The notes: generated from the letters alone by a model not told the origin. A stretch of DNA of 64,000 bases from Polyodon spathula (GCF_017654505.1 NC_054545.1:12736047-12800046); one strand, 5' to 3'; positions 1-11,898 are shown, counted from the stretch's first letter. A program made the numbers and translations.

Positions 1-1204
1 TGTCAAATTTCACACAAAACAATTCAAAGGCTAGTGACGGCAGGAATATGAAAATTGGATTGTACTATATTTAAATGCCAATGTATTTATCAAATGTGTC
101 TTAAAACATTGGGATTGTTTGAATTCATTTTTTTATACCATGCTCTATAAAAAAAAGACTTAATGTTCCTTTAAACTTTTTTCTTTAAGCATTTTAATTC
201 GATAATGATCAATAATCATTGTTAGAATTTACACGATAATCCATGTCAACGTCAGGGTTCGATTTACAACACTAATAATAATAATAATAATAAAATATAT
301 TTTTGAAATACAAAGCATAGAAAATATATAACAAATTCCAGCTAATGCTCACGATTTGGCACAATTGGCAGTAGATACAATGATCATGAAACAAATAATT
401 TGTTTACATTTTATAACAATATTGTGCTCATTTACAGTATAAAAGTACCAAAACATGTATTGTTAATAATATAAGAAAATCTATCATTTAGATCCATTAA
501 AATAGGAAACATAAGATTACAGTTTGATAGGGAGTATTTACACACTCGTGAAATTTAAAGCAGAATTTCAAATTGTGGCGAAATGTAAAAAAAAAAATGC
601 CTAAAGACAAAAACAAAAAAAAACAAAAAAGAAGAATGTGTCCATGACCATAAGGATTTCGTTGTGGAAGACAACAAAGGAAAGAAGGTAGAGCTTAAGT
701 GTGCAAGTACTGTCGAGTTGCAATTCATATTGTGACAGAAAAAACGTCCAAGCAATTTGAAAAATAACCGAACACAGTAACAGTATATAAAAAGCGAAAG
801 CTCAGGGAAAAAAAAAAAAAAAAAATTTTGGGGTGTCTCAAAAATAGATAAAAATAAGCACCGGAAAATGAAATTAATAAAAACCGAAAGAACAGAAGCC
901 TTACTTCTAACCACCTTGCTTTGAAATGTAGAATTATCCCAAGCTGAAACTCCAAAAAATACAAAAGGGTTATGTTTAGGCAACCATCTTTTTAAAAAAA
1001 TAGGCTGTTTGTTTTTGTGAGTATCATTGCATAGATTTATTTAAAAGAAATGGATACTGACAGAAAAAAAAAGTTTGGATTTAAAACCAGGACAAATAAA
1101 AGGTGGCTTCAAAGGTGGAATTACCAAATATTAACAGAACAAACCTTACCTGTCAACAGCAAACAGCATTCCCAGAAATCCCATCCCACAAGAAACTACA
1201 TAGA
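1..1204. other. AT-rich spacer with A/T homopolymers
   Basis: No gene is supported here. The stretch is strongly AT-rich, with a short (AAT)n tract near 272-293 and runs of A around 588-640 and 809-826. The minus-strand open frames in this stretch are Phe-rich translations of the A-runs and show no domain. From about 1080 the sequence leads into the transposon remnant that starts at 1205. Confidence 0.7.
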
Positions 1205-1710
1205 CTGGCCACTTTATTAGAACCTGTCTGCCCAATTGGATTTGACATGGTGCTGGTGTGGGAGCACGTCTGGTATACCCCAAGCCCCTTGATAACTCTG
1301 GAAGTCTAAACGAATGTCGTAGTTTACTTAAGTATCATTACGGATCAAGTCCATTCAACAATGCTGCGACTTGATGGCAATGGTAATTTGCACAGTAATG
1401 CACCTGTCCTCCCAGCTAGAATTGTGCATGAATGGTTTGAGGAGCATGACTGACACTTCAGGCATCTCCCATGGCCACCACAACCCCTGAATCTCAATCC
1501 AATTGAGCATGATTGTGATAAACAACATAAACAATGCATCTGTCATCACAATCCTCTGCTTACCTCTTTGTACCAATTCCTGAAGAGATTATCATTACTC
1601 GAGATACATTCCCACACCTTGTGGAGTCCTTGCCATGTTTTGTCAAAGCTCGATTTGGGTAAACAGTGGACCAACCTGTTATTAGGTTCAGGTCCTAATA
1701 AAATGTCCAG
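1205..1710 (+). pseudogene. Collapsed Tc1/mariner-type element with transposase C-terminal remnant
   Basis: Seen: the ends form imperfect terminal inverted repeats. The left end reads CTGGCCACTTTATTAGAACC. The right end, on the other strand, reads CTGGACATTTTATTAGGACC. Inside, plus-strand translation gives RIVHEWFEEHD, then a stop, then WPPQPLNLNPIEHDCD. Further on comes HLVESLPCFVKAR. These match the end of Tc1-type transposases, where the family shows a [16 protein letters not shown] block holding the catalytic Glu and then an LVESxP segment. The N-terminal DNA-binding part and the first catalytic Asp are missing, and several frames are broken. At about 506 bp it is an internally deleted, dead copy. 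The exact family is not known to me. Confidence 0.65.
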
Positions 1711-3076
1711 GCATTGTATATTGGGTTTGAAAAACAAATAAGTTCTCAAATATTCACTCAGCTATTAGGAGACTTGGATAACAACAACAACAACATCACA
1801 GTATAGAATGCTTTAAACATTTATACAACCAGTAAAATCCTTGGAAACCGAGACACATCCAATCATAGAGCTTGGAAACACACACTCTGTTCTGACAGGA
1901 GATTAAACGTGTGTGAAATATGAATTACTAACCACCAAAGTTGAACAGCTCATGAAAAACCACAAGACAGCAACATTTGCTTCTTTAAAAAAATTGCACA
2001 TACAGTACACAAGATGTATATAGCGAATGGAAGCGGGTAAGGTTTGTGGAGTAATTGCATTATCTATTACTACTTTAAAATCAAGTAGTAAACACCTTTT
2101 GCTTAAACGTTAACATATATATATATATAAAGGTATATACACACACATACGCACACAGACACCTTTTAAGGGCTGTTAATAGAAATAGGAAAAATAGTTT
2201 TTGTCACTGTTTTCAAAAGTTTACCACAGTAATTAAATTTCTCCCCTTGGTTATACTATGCATTTACCAAACAATTATTTACCATTATTTGCCATGTTTT
2301 TTTGTGGGTTTTTTTGCTTCACCATGCTTTCACAGTGCTTTATTACACTTTGTTATGCTTTTACTGTTGTCAGTTTTCTAAAGGTAGGGCAAGCAGGTTT
2401 CTAGGGAGAGGACGATGGTGTCTTTATGGCTTAAACTATATTCAGGAAATGCAAATATTAGTTAACAAGTTTATTTTTCTGAGATTTAGTGTAAGATTAA
2501 AATACAGCATAACAACTTTAAATGAAGTGATACCTGTAGGCATTAAGCTTACAGTGGTTACAACCATCAATAAGGAACAAAGTTCCAGTATTAATCAAGC
2601 AACACTATTAATAGGATTTGAAACGATCAAGGTCACAAACTAAAAAGGTAGGAAGCCTAGAAGAAACACACTAACAAAAAATGTTAAATATTCAACAATA
2701 GCAGTCAATATTGTTAGCAGATTCTAGTAATTCAGTAACTGGAACCAACTTCAAGTCAAACTGCATTGCAATTAATAGTGTGTGCAATGACATGGTGCAG
2801 TGAGATGTTCTAAAAAAAAAATTGTAACAGGTGGCATCTTCAAACAAACCATCTATAGATTTGGTTAAGATCCAAGAAAAATATATCCTCTATAATGTAT
2901 GCCAAAATGCCATTTTAAACACAATCTATTTTTCTGGCTTTTAATTTTAAGTCAATTAAATCACAATAACATTTGGAGAACGTCTATGAATTAATCATCA
3001 CTACCAGCAGCATTCTTGAATTAATCATGCTTCAGTAAAATGTTTTTTTCTTTCTTAGCCTTTGACTCACTATGAT
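1711..3076. other. AT-rich spacer
   Basis: I see no gene. A short (TA)n sits near 2108-2130. Around 2225-2405 there are repeated short words of the type TTTACCA, CCATG and TTATGCTTT, which look like an old dispersed repeat. A similar run of words in the opposite sense occurs near 26170-26280. The open frame at 2302-2643 shows no recognisable domain. Confidence 0.5.
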
Positions 3077-3101
3077 ACACACACACAGACACACACACAC
3101 A

Positions 3102-3136
<35 letters not shown>
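3077..3136. repeat. (AC)n microsatellite with AG interruptions
   Basis: About 60 bp of CA dinucleotide broken by two or three CAGACA units. It is a simple sequence repeat without associated element ends. Confidence 0.95.
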
Positions 3137-3140
<4 letters not shown>

Positions 3141-4036
3141 GGATCAAGATACATCAATAATATACAGTCTCGGATATTTAAAGTAGGTGGAATAACAGCC
3201 TATTAAAAAATAAACTTGTCCATGCAAACATTAACCACACTTGGTCCAATAGCTCTGAAGATATTTCTACAGCCCAAGCAATCAGTCTCAGAAGTAGGTC
3301 ACATTATCCTGTAGTCTAGATTGTAATACCCTCAAAGCATGTGTACTACTGGATAATGTTTTCTCAAGATTTAACAAAAAGTGTGTCACACAGTTCATAC
3401 ATACATGCAAATGTATCCTACAGTGTAATAGGAAAATCTATCCCTTGCAAGCAGTAATATAGGTTTTATTAATAAGCAGGGACTCTCATACCAACAGTAA
3501 TAGTACAGTTGCAACTGGGTACATTCAGAGACCGGTCCACTGATAATTGTGTCTGCCCTTTGCTGACAGACAGTTTACTTTATCAAATAAACAATACCAC
3601 TCTTTTGTGAGGGCAATCAAAAAATTAATTTAGCTGAGCTTTTATGAAATGCATCAACTTTATCACATAGCACAGTCAGGGATTATAGTACCATGTACGT
3701 CATGATTTGCATTAATCACATCACATTTCTGATCTGGATCTCCTTTGTCCTGCAATAATCCCTGACAGGATAAAACATTACCACAGTTATTAAATGAAAT
3801 GTGATGCAAATCCCCCCCCCCCCAAAAAAAAAAAAGGTGCTCCTTTAACTTAAATTGAGAGGTTCCTTCACTAGCCAATCATGCTGAAGATAAGATAGGA
3901 CATGTCTTGTTTAAAATAATAAGCATATCAGCAAAATAAATTCTAAATCAGAGCTACCAGTATGAACAATACGTTGATTTTGACCATGACATATATCAAC
4001 AGCATGTATAGAAAAGAATGAGAATTTAAATGTTTA
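3137..4036. other. Spacer with C12/A12 run
   Basis: No gene is supported. A run of 12 C followed by about 12 A lies at 3812-3835 and accounts for the Gly/Phe-rich frame on the minus strand. The rest is unremarkable AT-rich sequence. Confidence 0.6.
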
Positions 4037-4425
4037 ATCACAGTCTGTTAAATGATTCTCCAGATATATGCAACAATGTAAGTGAGACATACAGACCGAT
4101 GGATAAACCCCAACATCTATCATTTAGATTCAGTGCTCAGTGATCCAAGTGAAAATTCCTTTAAAAAATTTTTAAAAAGGCTGGAAATCACTTTAGTTCC
4201 TGCTTCTGTGAAATTGATAATGTAATTCTGTAGTCAAGCAACATGCCTGAGCACAAAAAGGGTGGTAAAATAAAGGAAGATGCAGTTTCCAGAAAACTTG
4301 TGATTAAGATAATAGGCATGCTGATCACAGCAAATGTTACCGCTCTCTTCCTCTATGTGAATTACAATTTTATAATATAATGTTAATCCCAAGTTTCATA
4401 ACAATTGCATAAGCAGTTCTCCAGA
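4037..4425 (+). repeat. Modules of an old interspersed repeat (SINE- or satellite-like)
   Basis: Two stretches carry related words. At 4050-4107 the sequence has TTCTCCAGATATATG followed by GTAAGTGAGACATACAGACC. At 4391-4424 it has AAGTTTCATAACAATTGCAT followed by AAGCAGTTCTCCAG. The same words recur at 50699-51000 and 56150-56180, so this is a dispersed repeat. Its class is unknown to me. Between the two modules the copy is degraded. Confidence 0.5.
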
Positions 4426-4510
4426 AACAGTATAAGGACAAATATAATAATAACATAGTACCTTTAAGAACAACCTATAGGAGACCAGAAGTAAACCAGA
4501 AATTCAATGA

Positions 4511-4550
4511 AGTCTGGTTGAAAGAGTCAAAGTCTGGTTGAAAGAGTCAA
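4511..4550. repeat. Perfect 20-bp tandem duplication
   Basis: The unit AGTCTGGTTGAAAGAGTCAA occurs twice head-to-tail with no mismatch. It is an isolated recent duplication in ordinary spacer. Confidence 0.95.
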
Positions 4551-6275
4551 AGTTTCTTTATTCAAGAAATTAATTACGGGAGACTACAGCTTTAAATTGG
4601 AATTTCCTGAATAAACGAAGCTGGGAATTACAGTACAGTAAAATGGTTTCAAAAACGCATCGTGAACATTTTTAAAATGTTTGTGTTTTTTTTTTTTTGG
4701 CTATAAAAGTCTTTGCCGCAGAATTCTGTCTATGTTTGGACATACAAACAGTATGCCAGTAGGCATAATAAAGCTGATTATTATTAAAAGTTATCTTCTC
4801 AGCAGAACTCCTTGAGAAGACGAGGATCCTCTTAAAAAAATCAGATATGTGAACAACGATAGGTATATCTTCTGTTTGCTTCAGCTATAGAGGTAAACTG
4901 GAGGGTAACTTCCATAGTAACAGCATCATAGTTGACATACAGCCAACATGGACAACAAATAACGATCGTGTCTGACAAACCTCTCAAGACTTAAGGAAGT
5001 TACTGCATTAAAGACTAAAACTTAATCAGAGGGAAAACAAGGAAGTAGAGAGTACATGTTAGGGGAGAAACTTAGCAGGATCAATACTTGGACCCCTGCT
5101 GTGTCTTACCTACAGCAATGACTTATATCAGGGGATAATACCAACTCACAAAAATACTAAGGCAACAAACAAAGACATTGACAGCTCAGTGAAGGCACTG
5201 TAAAGTGTGTACTTGCCTGAAGCTGTGGCAGGTATGTAATTATGTGTACAAGATACAGATGATAACACAGGTCGACTGTGGGTTCAAGGGAAACCAAACT
5301 AAAAAAATCTCTCTTTCAGTAGTCCCCTTGAGTCCTGCTCATTCCCAATGGATCACTACGTCTTGGTCTTTTACAGTATAATTTACTGAGATACGAAGGT
5401 CTGCATTGAGATCAGGACTTTGATAACAATTTCTGCAAGGATTTTGACAATAGTCTTTTGGAGCAGTGCAGTAGCTGGTAGATTTCCATAGGCAAAACTC
5501 AGGTAAATTCAAATCAAACCAAAGTATTTGATTCATACAAAGCTGTTTGCAGAAGCTGTAGAAACAGATGCAAACAGGGATTGTGAGGGAGGGTGTAAGT
5601 TTGTGACAGTAGAAATTGGCAAACGTGTCTAAACATTGATGTACAAAAGACTTAAAGCCTAAAGTCCCTTCTTTAACACCTGTAACAGTAGGAAACAACA
5701 GAGGTTGCACATTGACAGACTGAGCTCCACCTAAAAAGACAGTTGCGAAGAGGCCATAAAATGAATCTGTAGAAGCATAGTCTGTTGACAATAAAAGTAA
5801 AGTTCCGCCTGGTCAAATAATCCCTATTCATTAATTTTATACAAATTTTATCGCTATTTATTTCAAATACATAATTAAGGTATAAACAGAATAATGAGAG
5901 ATTTTTCATGCTATACAGCTAGGAGGATGTCCTACGTACTGTATATAAATAAAACTGTAATCAAGAAATTTGTGGTAAAATCATTTATAAGATGTTACTA
6001 AAACCCTGAAGTAATTACAGACTTAGGACTTGGATGCACAATGGCAGAGCAGTACCTGGCAGCATCGCACCATTCCTCTGGTTGACACACAAGGACAGCA
6101 AACTTATAAATATTGTGGCTGTGAGTATAAGCTGTTCCTCCGTGTTGCTTGCTGAAGGCTTCACCCCATGTGTTATTGTATCAGATGAAAACCCAATGCT
6201 CGTTTCTGCTTAGTGAACAGCCAAGTGTATGTACCACAGTAGCAAAATAGTGCACAGGGTAGCAATATCTTTTCA
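4551..6275. other. Spacer with a 150-codon open frame of doubtful meaning
   Basis: No gene is firmly supported. The minus-strand frame at 5791-5339 is the longest open frame in the window not made of simple repeats. It has many Cys residues and ends in a stretch containing YQSPDLN, a word typical of Tc1 transposases. It also shares a 19-bp exact match with the Tc1 element near 44.2 kb. It starts with a non-ATG codon and shows no signal peptide or other domain. A degraded transposon piece is possible. A real exon is less likely. Confidence 0.3.
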
Positions 6276-6578
6276 GTGGTGATATATATAATTTAGTTAT
6301 CGCCAATTATTTTATTACTTTCTCCCAACTGGGCACGTACAATTATTTTAAGGCTCAGCTCACCACTACTACCCCCACGCTGACTCGGGAGCTGCGAAGA
6401 CGAACACACGTTGTCCTCCGAAGCGTGTGCCGTCACCCGACTGCTTTTTTTCACACTGCAGACTCACCGTGCAGCCACCTCAGCGCTACAGCGTCAGAGG
6501 ACAATGCAGCTCTGGGCAGCTTAAAAGCAAGCCCAAGTGCCTTTACCAGATGTGCCACTCAGTAGCTTGTGGTGATAT
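6276..6578 (-). mobile_element. SINE-type retroposon with 10-bp target-site duplication
   Basis: Seen: the word GTGGTGATAT occurs at 6276-6285 and again at 6569-6578, flanking about 283 bp of clearly more GC-rich, CpG-bearing sequence. On the minus strand the element begins with TGGCACATCTGG (6548-6559), which fits a Pol III A-box. It ends AT-rich, in ATAACTAAATTATAT. No clean B-box is visible. Known: direct repeats of about 7-20 bp flank SINEs inserted by LINE machinery. The body, with CACACGCTTCGGAGGACAAC, resembles a repeat seen in many fishes, but I cannot name it with certainty. Confidence 0.7.
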
Positions 6579-7721
6579 TTTATATTAACAGTGTGTAAAC
6601 TACTATATGAATACATGGGTAGCAATATGCTCATTGCTAGTCTGGGCCTTTATATATACAGTTGGGTATATTTTATTGTAAAGCTCGATGAGATGGTTTC
6701 TTATTATCACCTTGGAACAACATACTGGATTGTTAAATTTCCTGTCAGGTTAAAAACTAAAAAAGTGACAGGAATCAATTTCAGTCTGGTGGTTGGTTAG
6801 GGTTCAAACATTTTTTTTTTATGGAAACACTACAAAAATAGATTACATTTTAAATTCAATTTTAAAAAATTAAATTAAAAACTACTAACAAAAAGCAACA
6901 TCTTGGGATGAAACCAACATGTGGCTGCCACAAAACTGGCTATAAAAAGCATTATAAAAACACATCATGAAAGTTCAAAGCCTTAAGAAATGAGTTTGCA
7001 TCCAATGTAAGAAACACGTTGGTGACCTTCACTTTGTTCCCATCAGCCAAGTATGTGTAAAATGAATGGTACAAGCTTTCTGTAGTCTCACCATACACAT
7101 GTACACAAATCCATTAACCCTTTGATGGTCCAGTGTATTATGTATTCAGCTTGGTAGCTCAGTGTATCTTTATTAACTTGCTTGGCTTTTTTGTTGTATT
7201 GCATTTGCTGGCTCTATTATCCACATTACTTCTTAATGAGCTGGGAAGCATTCCAGTACTACGTTCTTTGTGTTAGGACATCTTTAAACTTGATCATATT
7301 TTAATATTTATCACATCTCAAAAATGCTAAACAACTGAAGACCGGACCAAGTAGTGCACAATTAGGCTTACACAAAAAACTATAAAAACATGGATAAAAT
7401 AGGAATGTGACAAATCGACAAGTTTCTGCAAATATAACCTGGTAGTTCCTTCCATATAAAAAAAAACACTCACAGTAAATATTTAATTTGTCCGTCAATT
7501 TAGGCGAAATCTTCCACATCCTTGTCCTTCATTGGATTTTCCCTACGTAGAGTAGTAAGTTCTCATTATTACATTTTTCATCTCTATAATAAATTATCTC
7601 AATGTCTCTGATATCCCAGGTAATTAATTAATATTGTATTTCCAGAATCGTAAGACTAAATAGAATAAGCTGCTTTACCATCTTCTTTTACCCTTTAATA
7701 CACCCAAAGCCAATGAGCACC
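6579..7721. other. AT-rich spacer
   Basis: No gene is supported. Open frames at 6591-6800 and 7301-7519 lack domains. The sequence is AT-rich, with no repeat structure that I can name, up to the LINE fragment at 7722. Confidence 0.55.
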
Positions 7722-7962
7722 ATCATTCCCAGGAGGCGTTGGAGATGGAATGGCCATGTGCTTCGGATGGAAATTGGTTCCATCATCAGAATAGCAGTAA
7801 GATGGACACTGGAAGGCAAGCAAAAGTGAGGTCACCTGAAGACCTGTGGAAGCTGAGCTGAAAAACCTGGGGCACAGCTGGGGAACCATTGAAAGACTTG
7901 CTTGAAACAGTCAGGAATGGAGGAGCTTGGTCACTGCCCTAAACGCCAGAAGCGTAATGGAT
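7722..7962 (+). pseudogene. 3' end of a non-LTR retrotransposon ORF2 (LINE), broken
   Basis: Plus-strand translation gives PRRRWRWNGHVLRM followed by RIAVRWTLEGKQK and a stop. After a frameshift it continues VEAELKNLGHSWGTIERLA, stop, then QEWRSLVTALNAR. This order (RWxWxGHVLRM, ALRWxxEGKRKxGRPKxTWRR, VExELKxxG, RxxWRxxVxAL) is that seen at the C-terminal end of many vertebrate LINE ORF2 proteins, downstream of the reverse transcriptase domain. At least two stops and one frameshift make it non-functional. The reverse transcriptase core is not present upstream, as expected for a 5'-truncated insertion. Confidence 0.75.
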
Positions 7963-8215
7963 AGTAAGTAACACCCAAAAACCTGAAGGCTGCAAATGGT
8001 TAAAAGTGTCAGTGAATGATTGAGTATCACAGTGACTTGACTGCCTAACCAAGCTCGACCATGCTAAGGTATGGAGATGCCTAACTGCCTAAACGTAAAG
8101 CAAAGGGACCATGAAGGTCAAAGCTAGATTACTTAGTGAATGTGCCATAGCAGCTGCTCCCCATTCAATACATATTGAATCAATCTTTGTGCTACGAAAA
8201 TATGTAGCCAGTATT

Positions 8216-8247
<32 letters not shown>
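8216..8247. repeat. (CA)n microsatellite
   Basis: An uninterrupted CA dinucleotide tract of about 32 bp. Confidence 0.95.
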
Positions 8248-8249
<2 letters not shown>

Positions 8250-8479
8250 CTACCTTCCCCTCTTACTTCTTTCCTCTTAAAAAATAAATATAAATAGAGC
8301 TTTGCACCAGTCAATGCATCCCTAAGCTGCTATAACTCGCAGCCCTGTGCCAATGAGAGAGCATGACCATTACTCTTTCCTTCCCTGACATGTTCAGGGG
8401 TTCTCTAATGAATCAAAAGCTAGCCAGCATATATCTTCCAGGACTGTCATTCCTTTGCCTTTTCTGTCACTCGTTTGCC

Positions 8480-8700
8480 CCCAGCCCCCAAGGGCCCTAA
8501 CACATTTAAAAATGGGCCTCCTGGCCTGTATTTAATGGCCTTGTCCGAAAGGGGTCTGAAGGCTAGCGCAGATCAAAGGTGTGCCAAAGACATAAAGAGC
8601 AGCTGTCATTCATTTACCTTTAATTAACTACATCTGACCAAAGTGGATTAAAGGGCCTCGCATGTCACCGTTTTATCCACCTATTAGAACGGACCTGTCC
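8480..8700. promoter_or_regulatory. Candidate conserved non-coding element
   Basis: This block is richer in G+C than its surroundings, is free of simple repeats and holds several developmental transcription-factor words. These are GATCAAAGG (TCF/LEF type, 8571-8579), CAGCTG (E-box, 8600-8605) and the palindrome TTAATTAA (homeobox type, 8620-8627). No open frame runs through it. The regulatory role is inferred from composition and motif density only. Cross-species conservation was not tested. Confidence 0.3.
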
Positions 8701-8841
8701 TTAAAGATACATTTATGTTTTGTTTACTTTACTGTACAGTGTGATGCATTTAAGCTTTGAAACTCATAACTGGAGCAAGAACCCTTTTTTTTCAAAACAG
8801 GCTTAACATCCAAAGCCAAATCCACCCTAATATCTAAATTA

Positions 8842-8844
<3 letters not shown>

Positions 8845-8920
<76 letters not shown>
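8845..8920. repeat. (AT)n microsatellite
   Basis: A pure AT dinucleotide tract of about 76 bp. The Tyr/Ile-alternating minus-strand frame that crosses it is a translation artefact. Confidence 0.97.
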
Positions 8921-8923
<3 letters not shown>

Positions 8924-11289
8924 AAGAATGTGGTGTAACGTTCTCGTTGTAACATTCTCTTTACAAAACTAGATCTATATAATTGTCGGGTATGAGTAAT
9001 TGGGTTACAACTCATTAAGTTTAAAGAAATGTAAATGCTCATATCACCATGATTGTTTTTTATGATTTCCTTCCTTTCAGCCAGCTAATTGAATTCTGAA
9101 AAACATTCTCATTTGCCTTTACTATGTGGACTGAATCAGGTCAACAAATCATTTCAGAAAGCAGGGTCATTGAAATCATGGTGTACATGCCCTGATTTAA
9201 GCCTGGATCTAGCACTCTCACCCCTGTCCTACTATGCCAGGGCCTCATCAGAACTTTACACAGTCAATAAGAGTCGATGCTCACCCTACAGTGGTGAAGC
9301 AGAAGTATTGCTTTATGCATACTTCTAAAATGAACACCTTCACTTGGTGTGCGCTATACTTGGCATCTTGTGTTGTATACTATGATGTTTTTGACAGTGT
9401 AGTATACAGGTTCACATGGAACAAGGAAGTAACCCTCAATGCCAGCATACAAATCCATACATTGTTTTAAGAGACTTCATCGTGTGCAATTTTTTGCTGC
9501 TCAACATTTTCTGTTAACTTATTATGAATCACAGAAACAAAGACTGAACTCATTAATATATATATAAAAAAACCTTGGATATTCTTTTTTATCTTTAGAA
9601 TTGTGCCGTATGTTCTATTTACAGCGTGACATCTATACACTTGATAAGATATTTACCAGAATTTTGACAGTTGATTTCTCAAATGTGATTTATATTGGGT
9701 GTTATACTCACATGCATGTTATTTTCAGAAAATTACTGGATTATTTAGAAAACAATACAAACCTCAGAATATACTTACTGGTATCACACATTTTTAAATT
9801 TGTTTTATTCCAAGCAAAGAACCATTATCTTAGTACTCTTATTCTCTATTTCACTAACTACCATTATATAATCACAATCAAAATGGTTATATCAGTCTTT
9901 AGCAAAACACTTCAACAATCAAAACCTCAACTTATTTATCTCAAGAATTACCAGCAAAGTGCTTACACCTGTTGGTTGAACTAAGTATGCCGGACTCAAA
10001 AGGATCTGGGTTCAAGCAGCTTAATGACTGAACTATCTAAATTAGTAGAGTAGATTCAAATAGCTCGGTTACTAGAATGTTGGGAAACTGTGCGAGAGGT
10101 TAAGCCATTGAATAACCATTTCAACAAAAATTAATGGGATCACTTATGCGTAAAATTTCATCACGTGTACAGAGAGGACAATATAGTGTGACTGTATTGC
10201 ACAGTAATGAATCAAATTTCAAATATGCATTTTATAATGCATTTATTTTACAGATAAGTACTACATATATTATTCCTCTAAAAGATAACATTTGTGCATA
10301 TCCAGTATAGCCTGTAGTAAAGGCAATTTAAAATAAATTATAGCCAGATTCCAATACACGTCACCATGTATAGTGATAGGGTTCTCGCCTATTTAGGTAT
10401 TACATGCATTTCTTGTAGTGGGGGATAATTAAAAAAAGGCTAAATTCCCACTGCTGGGTTTAATGACAGGTAAGGTTAAATCAATCAGATCATTAGATCT
10501 GAAGTCATACACTAAAGTCCACACAAAATGCACCAGATAGTTTTGCAATTTACATTGAATATTCTGAAATAGCCTGAAGTGTAGCTGATGCCTTGAGACC
10601 AAACCACACGATTTCATGACTTTAACAGAATACAATAAATGTGTCAGCATAGTCCAGAACAGACAGTGCCAGTATGTTCAACCAGTGTCAAACTTTCAAG
10701 CTACCTTCAAATTGAAACAATAATAGATTGTCATATAGAAGACTCAACTTAATATGCATTATCCCAATGAGTTTAAAATGTTACTGAATGGCAACTATTG
10801 TCATACGCTACAGTACCCCCCACTCTCACGCATTCTGTCAAAATACACTTAGCAGTGGCAGTTATATGCTTAAAAAGGTGTCCATTCAAAAAACTATAGT
10901 TGGTTTAAAGTAAAACTGACACTGGCTAGATTAAACACATAGTATTCCAATAATACTTCTGTCAAACAATCAGCAATCATGCCCATCCCACAACTGTCAT
11001 TCTTTTATTCACCCACAATGCCACAAACAAACCCCTGCCTTCTACAAACAAGGGTCTACAACTTCAAGTGGAAAATGTGTTTGGAGAGTACAGTTTCATT
11101 CTTCCAAACACTAATCACCTTGAAGAGTTTCCTTATATCCCCTCGGCCATTTCCCCTGTGCGGGATGGCAAGAATGCACAGAATTTGCATGGAAAAAGGA
11201 GTCGTGAGAATCAAAGGGATTTTCCATAAAGTGAAGCCAATATTTCCCCTGTCAGAACAGCTTTCAGCATTCTGTCTGATGTTTTTTAT
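8921..11289. other. AT-rich spacer
   Basis: No gene is supported over 2.3 kb. The open frames at 9089-9328, 9601-9984 and 10979-11338 lack domains and splice context. The last one runs into the LINE2-like tail and is partly a translation of it. Confidence 0.55.
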
Positions 11290-11440
11290 TATTGTACATT
11301 GTGTATTATGCATTTCTCTGTATTTAAAGTATTATTGATTTTTTTGTTGTTACTGTATCTTGTAAAGCTATTTGTGATGGTGGTCCAGTATGAAAGGCGC
11401 TATATAAAATAAAGATTGATTGATTGATTGATTGATTGAC
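11290..11440 (+). mobile_element. LINE2/SINE 3' tail with (GATT)n end
   Basis: The segment ends TGTATCTTGTAAAGC, GTGATGGTGGTCCA, ATGAAAGGCGCTATATAAA, followed by a (TGAT)n tract (11413-11439). Known: 3' ends of vertebrate L2-type LINEs and the SINEs that borrow their tails have a TGTAAAGCGCTTTG-like stem and end in a short tandem repeat. A closely similar tail is present in opposite orientation in the SINE at 30172-30439. Only the tail is recognisable here. Confidence 0.65.
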
Positions 11441-11479
11441 CGCTTACAATCATCCAATTCTTTCGGAGATTGGGTCTTT

Positions 11480-11700
11480 GCTGCAAACCGTTCATTTCCG
11501 CTCAGGCATAACATGCACATTACAGCTCCCAACATGGCCACCACTGACCAAACTAGTGTGCCTCAGGGTGAATTGTTTGATTATCTCATAAGAATTCAGA
11601 CACATGCGGCGGCCAATATGATGAGAAAGGGGAGGGAGATCGTCACCAGGTCTCACCTCCTGATCGTCATTATCGGCCGGCCGTATTGACACATAAATCA
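11480..11700. promoter_or_regulatory. CpG-rich candidate conserved block
   Basis: In an AT-rich neighbourhood this block holds several CpGs, including the 10-bp palindrome CGGCCGGCCG (11674-11683) and ATGCGGCGGCCAATATGATG. An 85-codon plus-strand frame (11432-11689) crosses it but has no recognised domain. The upstream part of that frame lies in the (GATT)n tail. A regulatory element is my preferred reading. A short exon cannot be excluded. Confidence 0.3.
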
Positions 11701-11898
11701 TGTAAAAGTATTTCAAAAAGTAAAACAATCTGATCTTGCGTTCATGTTTTCTCTTGCTATGGCACTTCAGGTGCTGCATGTAGGTTTGACAAATATCACA
11801 ATAAAGGGCTGTTGTAAACAACTTGCTGCACGAAACAAGACCTGAAACCAGGCTACATTTGTAACATGCTGAGGTACCAAATGACAGCTTCGTATAAA

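Noticed and set aside
555..983. Phe-rich 142-residue minus-strand frame
   Set aside because: It arises from A-runs on the plus strand and has no domain or splice context.
8839..9042. Ile/Tyr-rich minus-strand frame, and similar ones at 28403-28703, 43553-43853 and 46379-46678
   Set aside because: They translate (AT)n and (AC)n microsatellites.
9601..9984. 127-residue frame in AT-rich DNA
   Set aside because: It uses hydrophobic, AT-rich codons throughout, with no recognisable family and no splice or promoter context.
10979..11338. 119-residue plus-strand frame as a gene
   Set aside because: Its end lies in the LINE2-like tail and the rest has no domain or splice signal.
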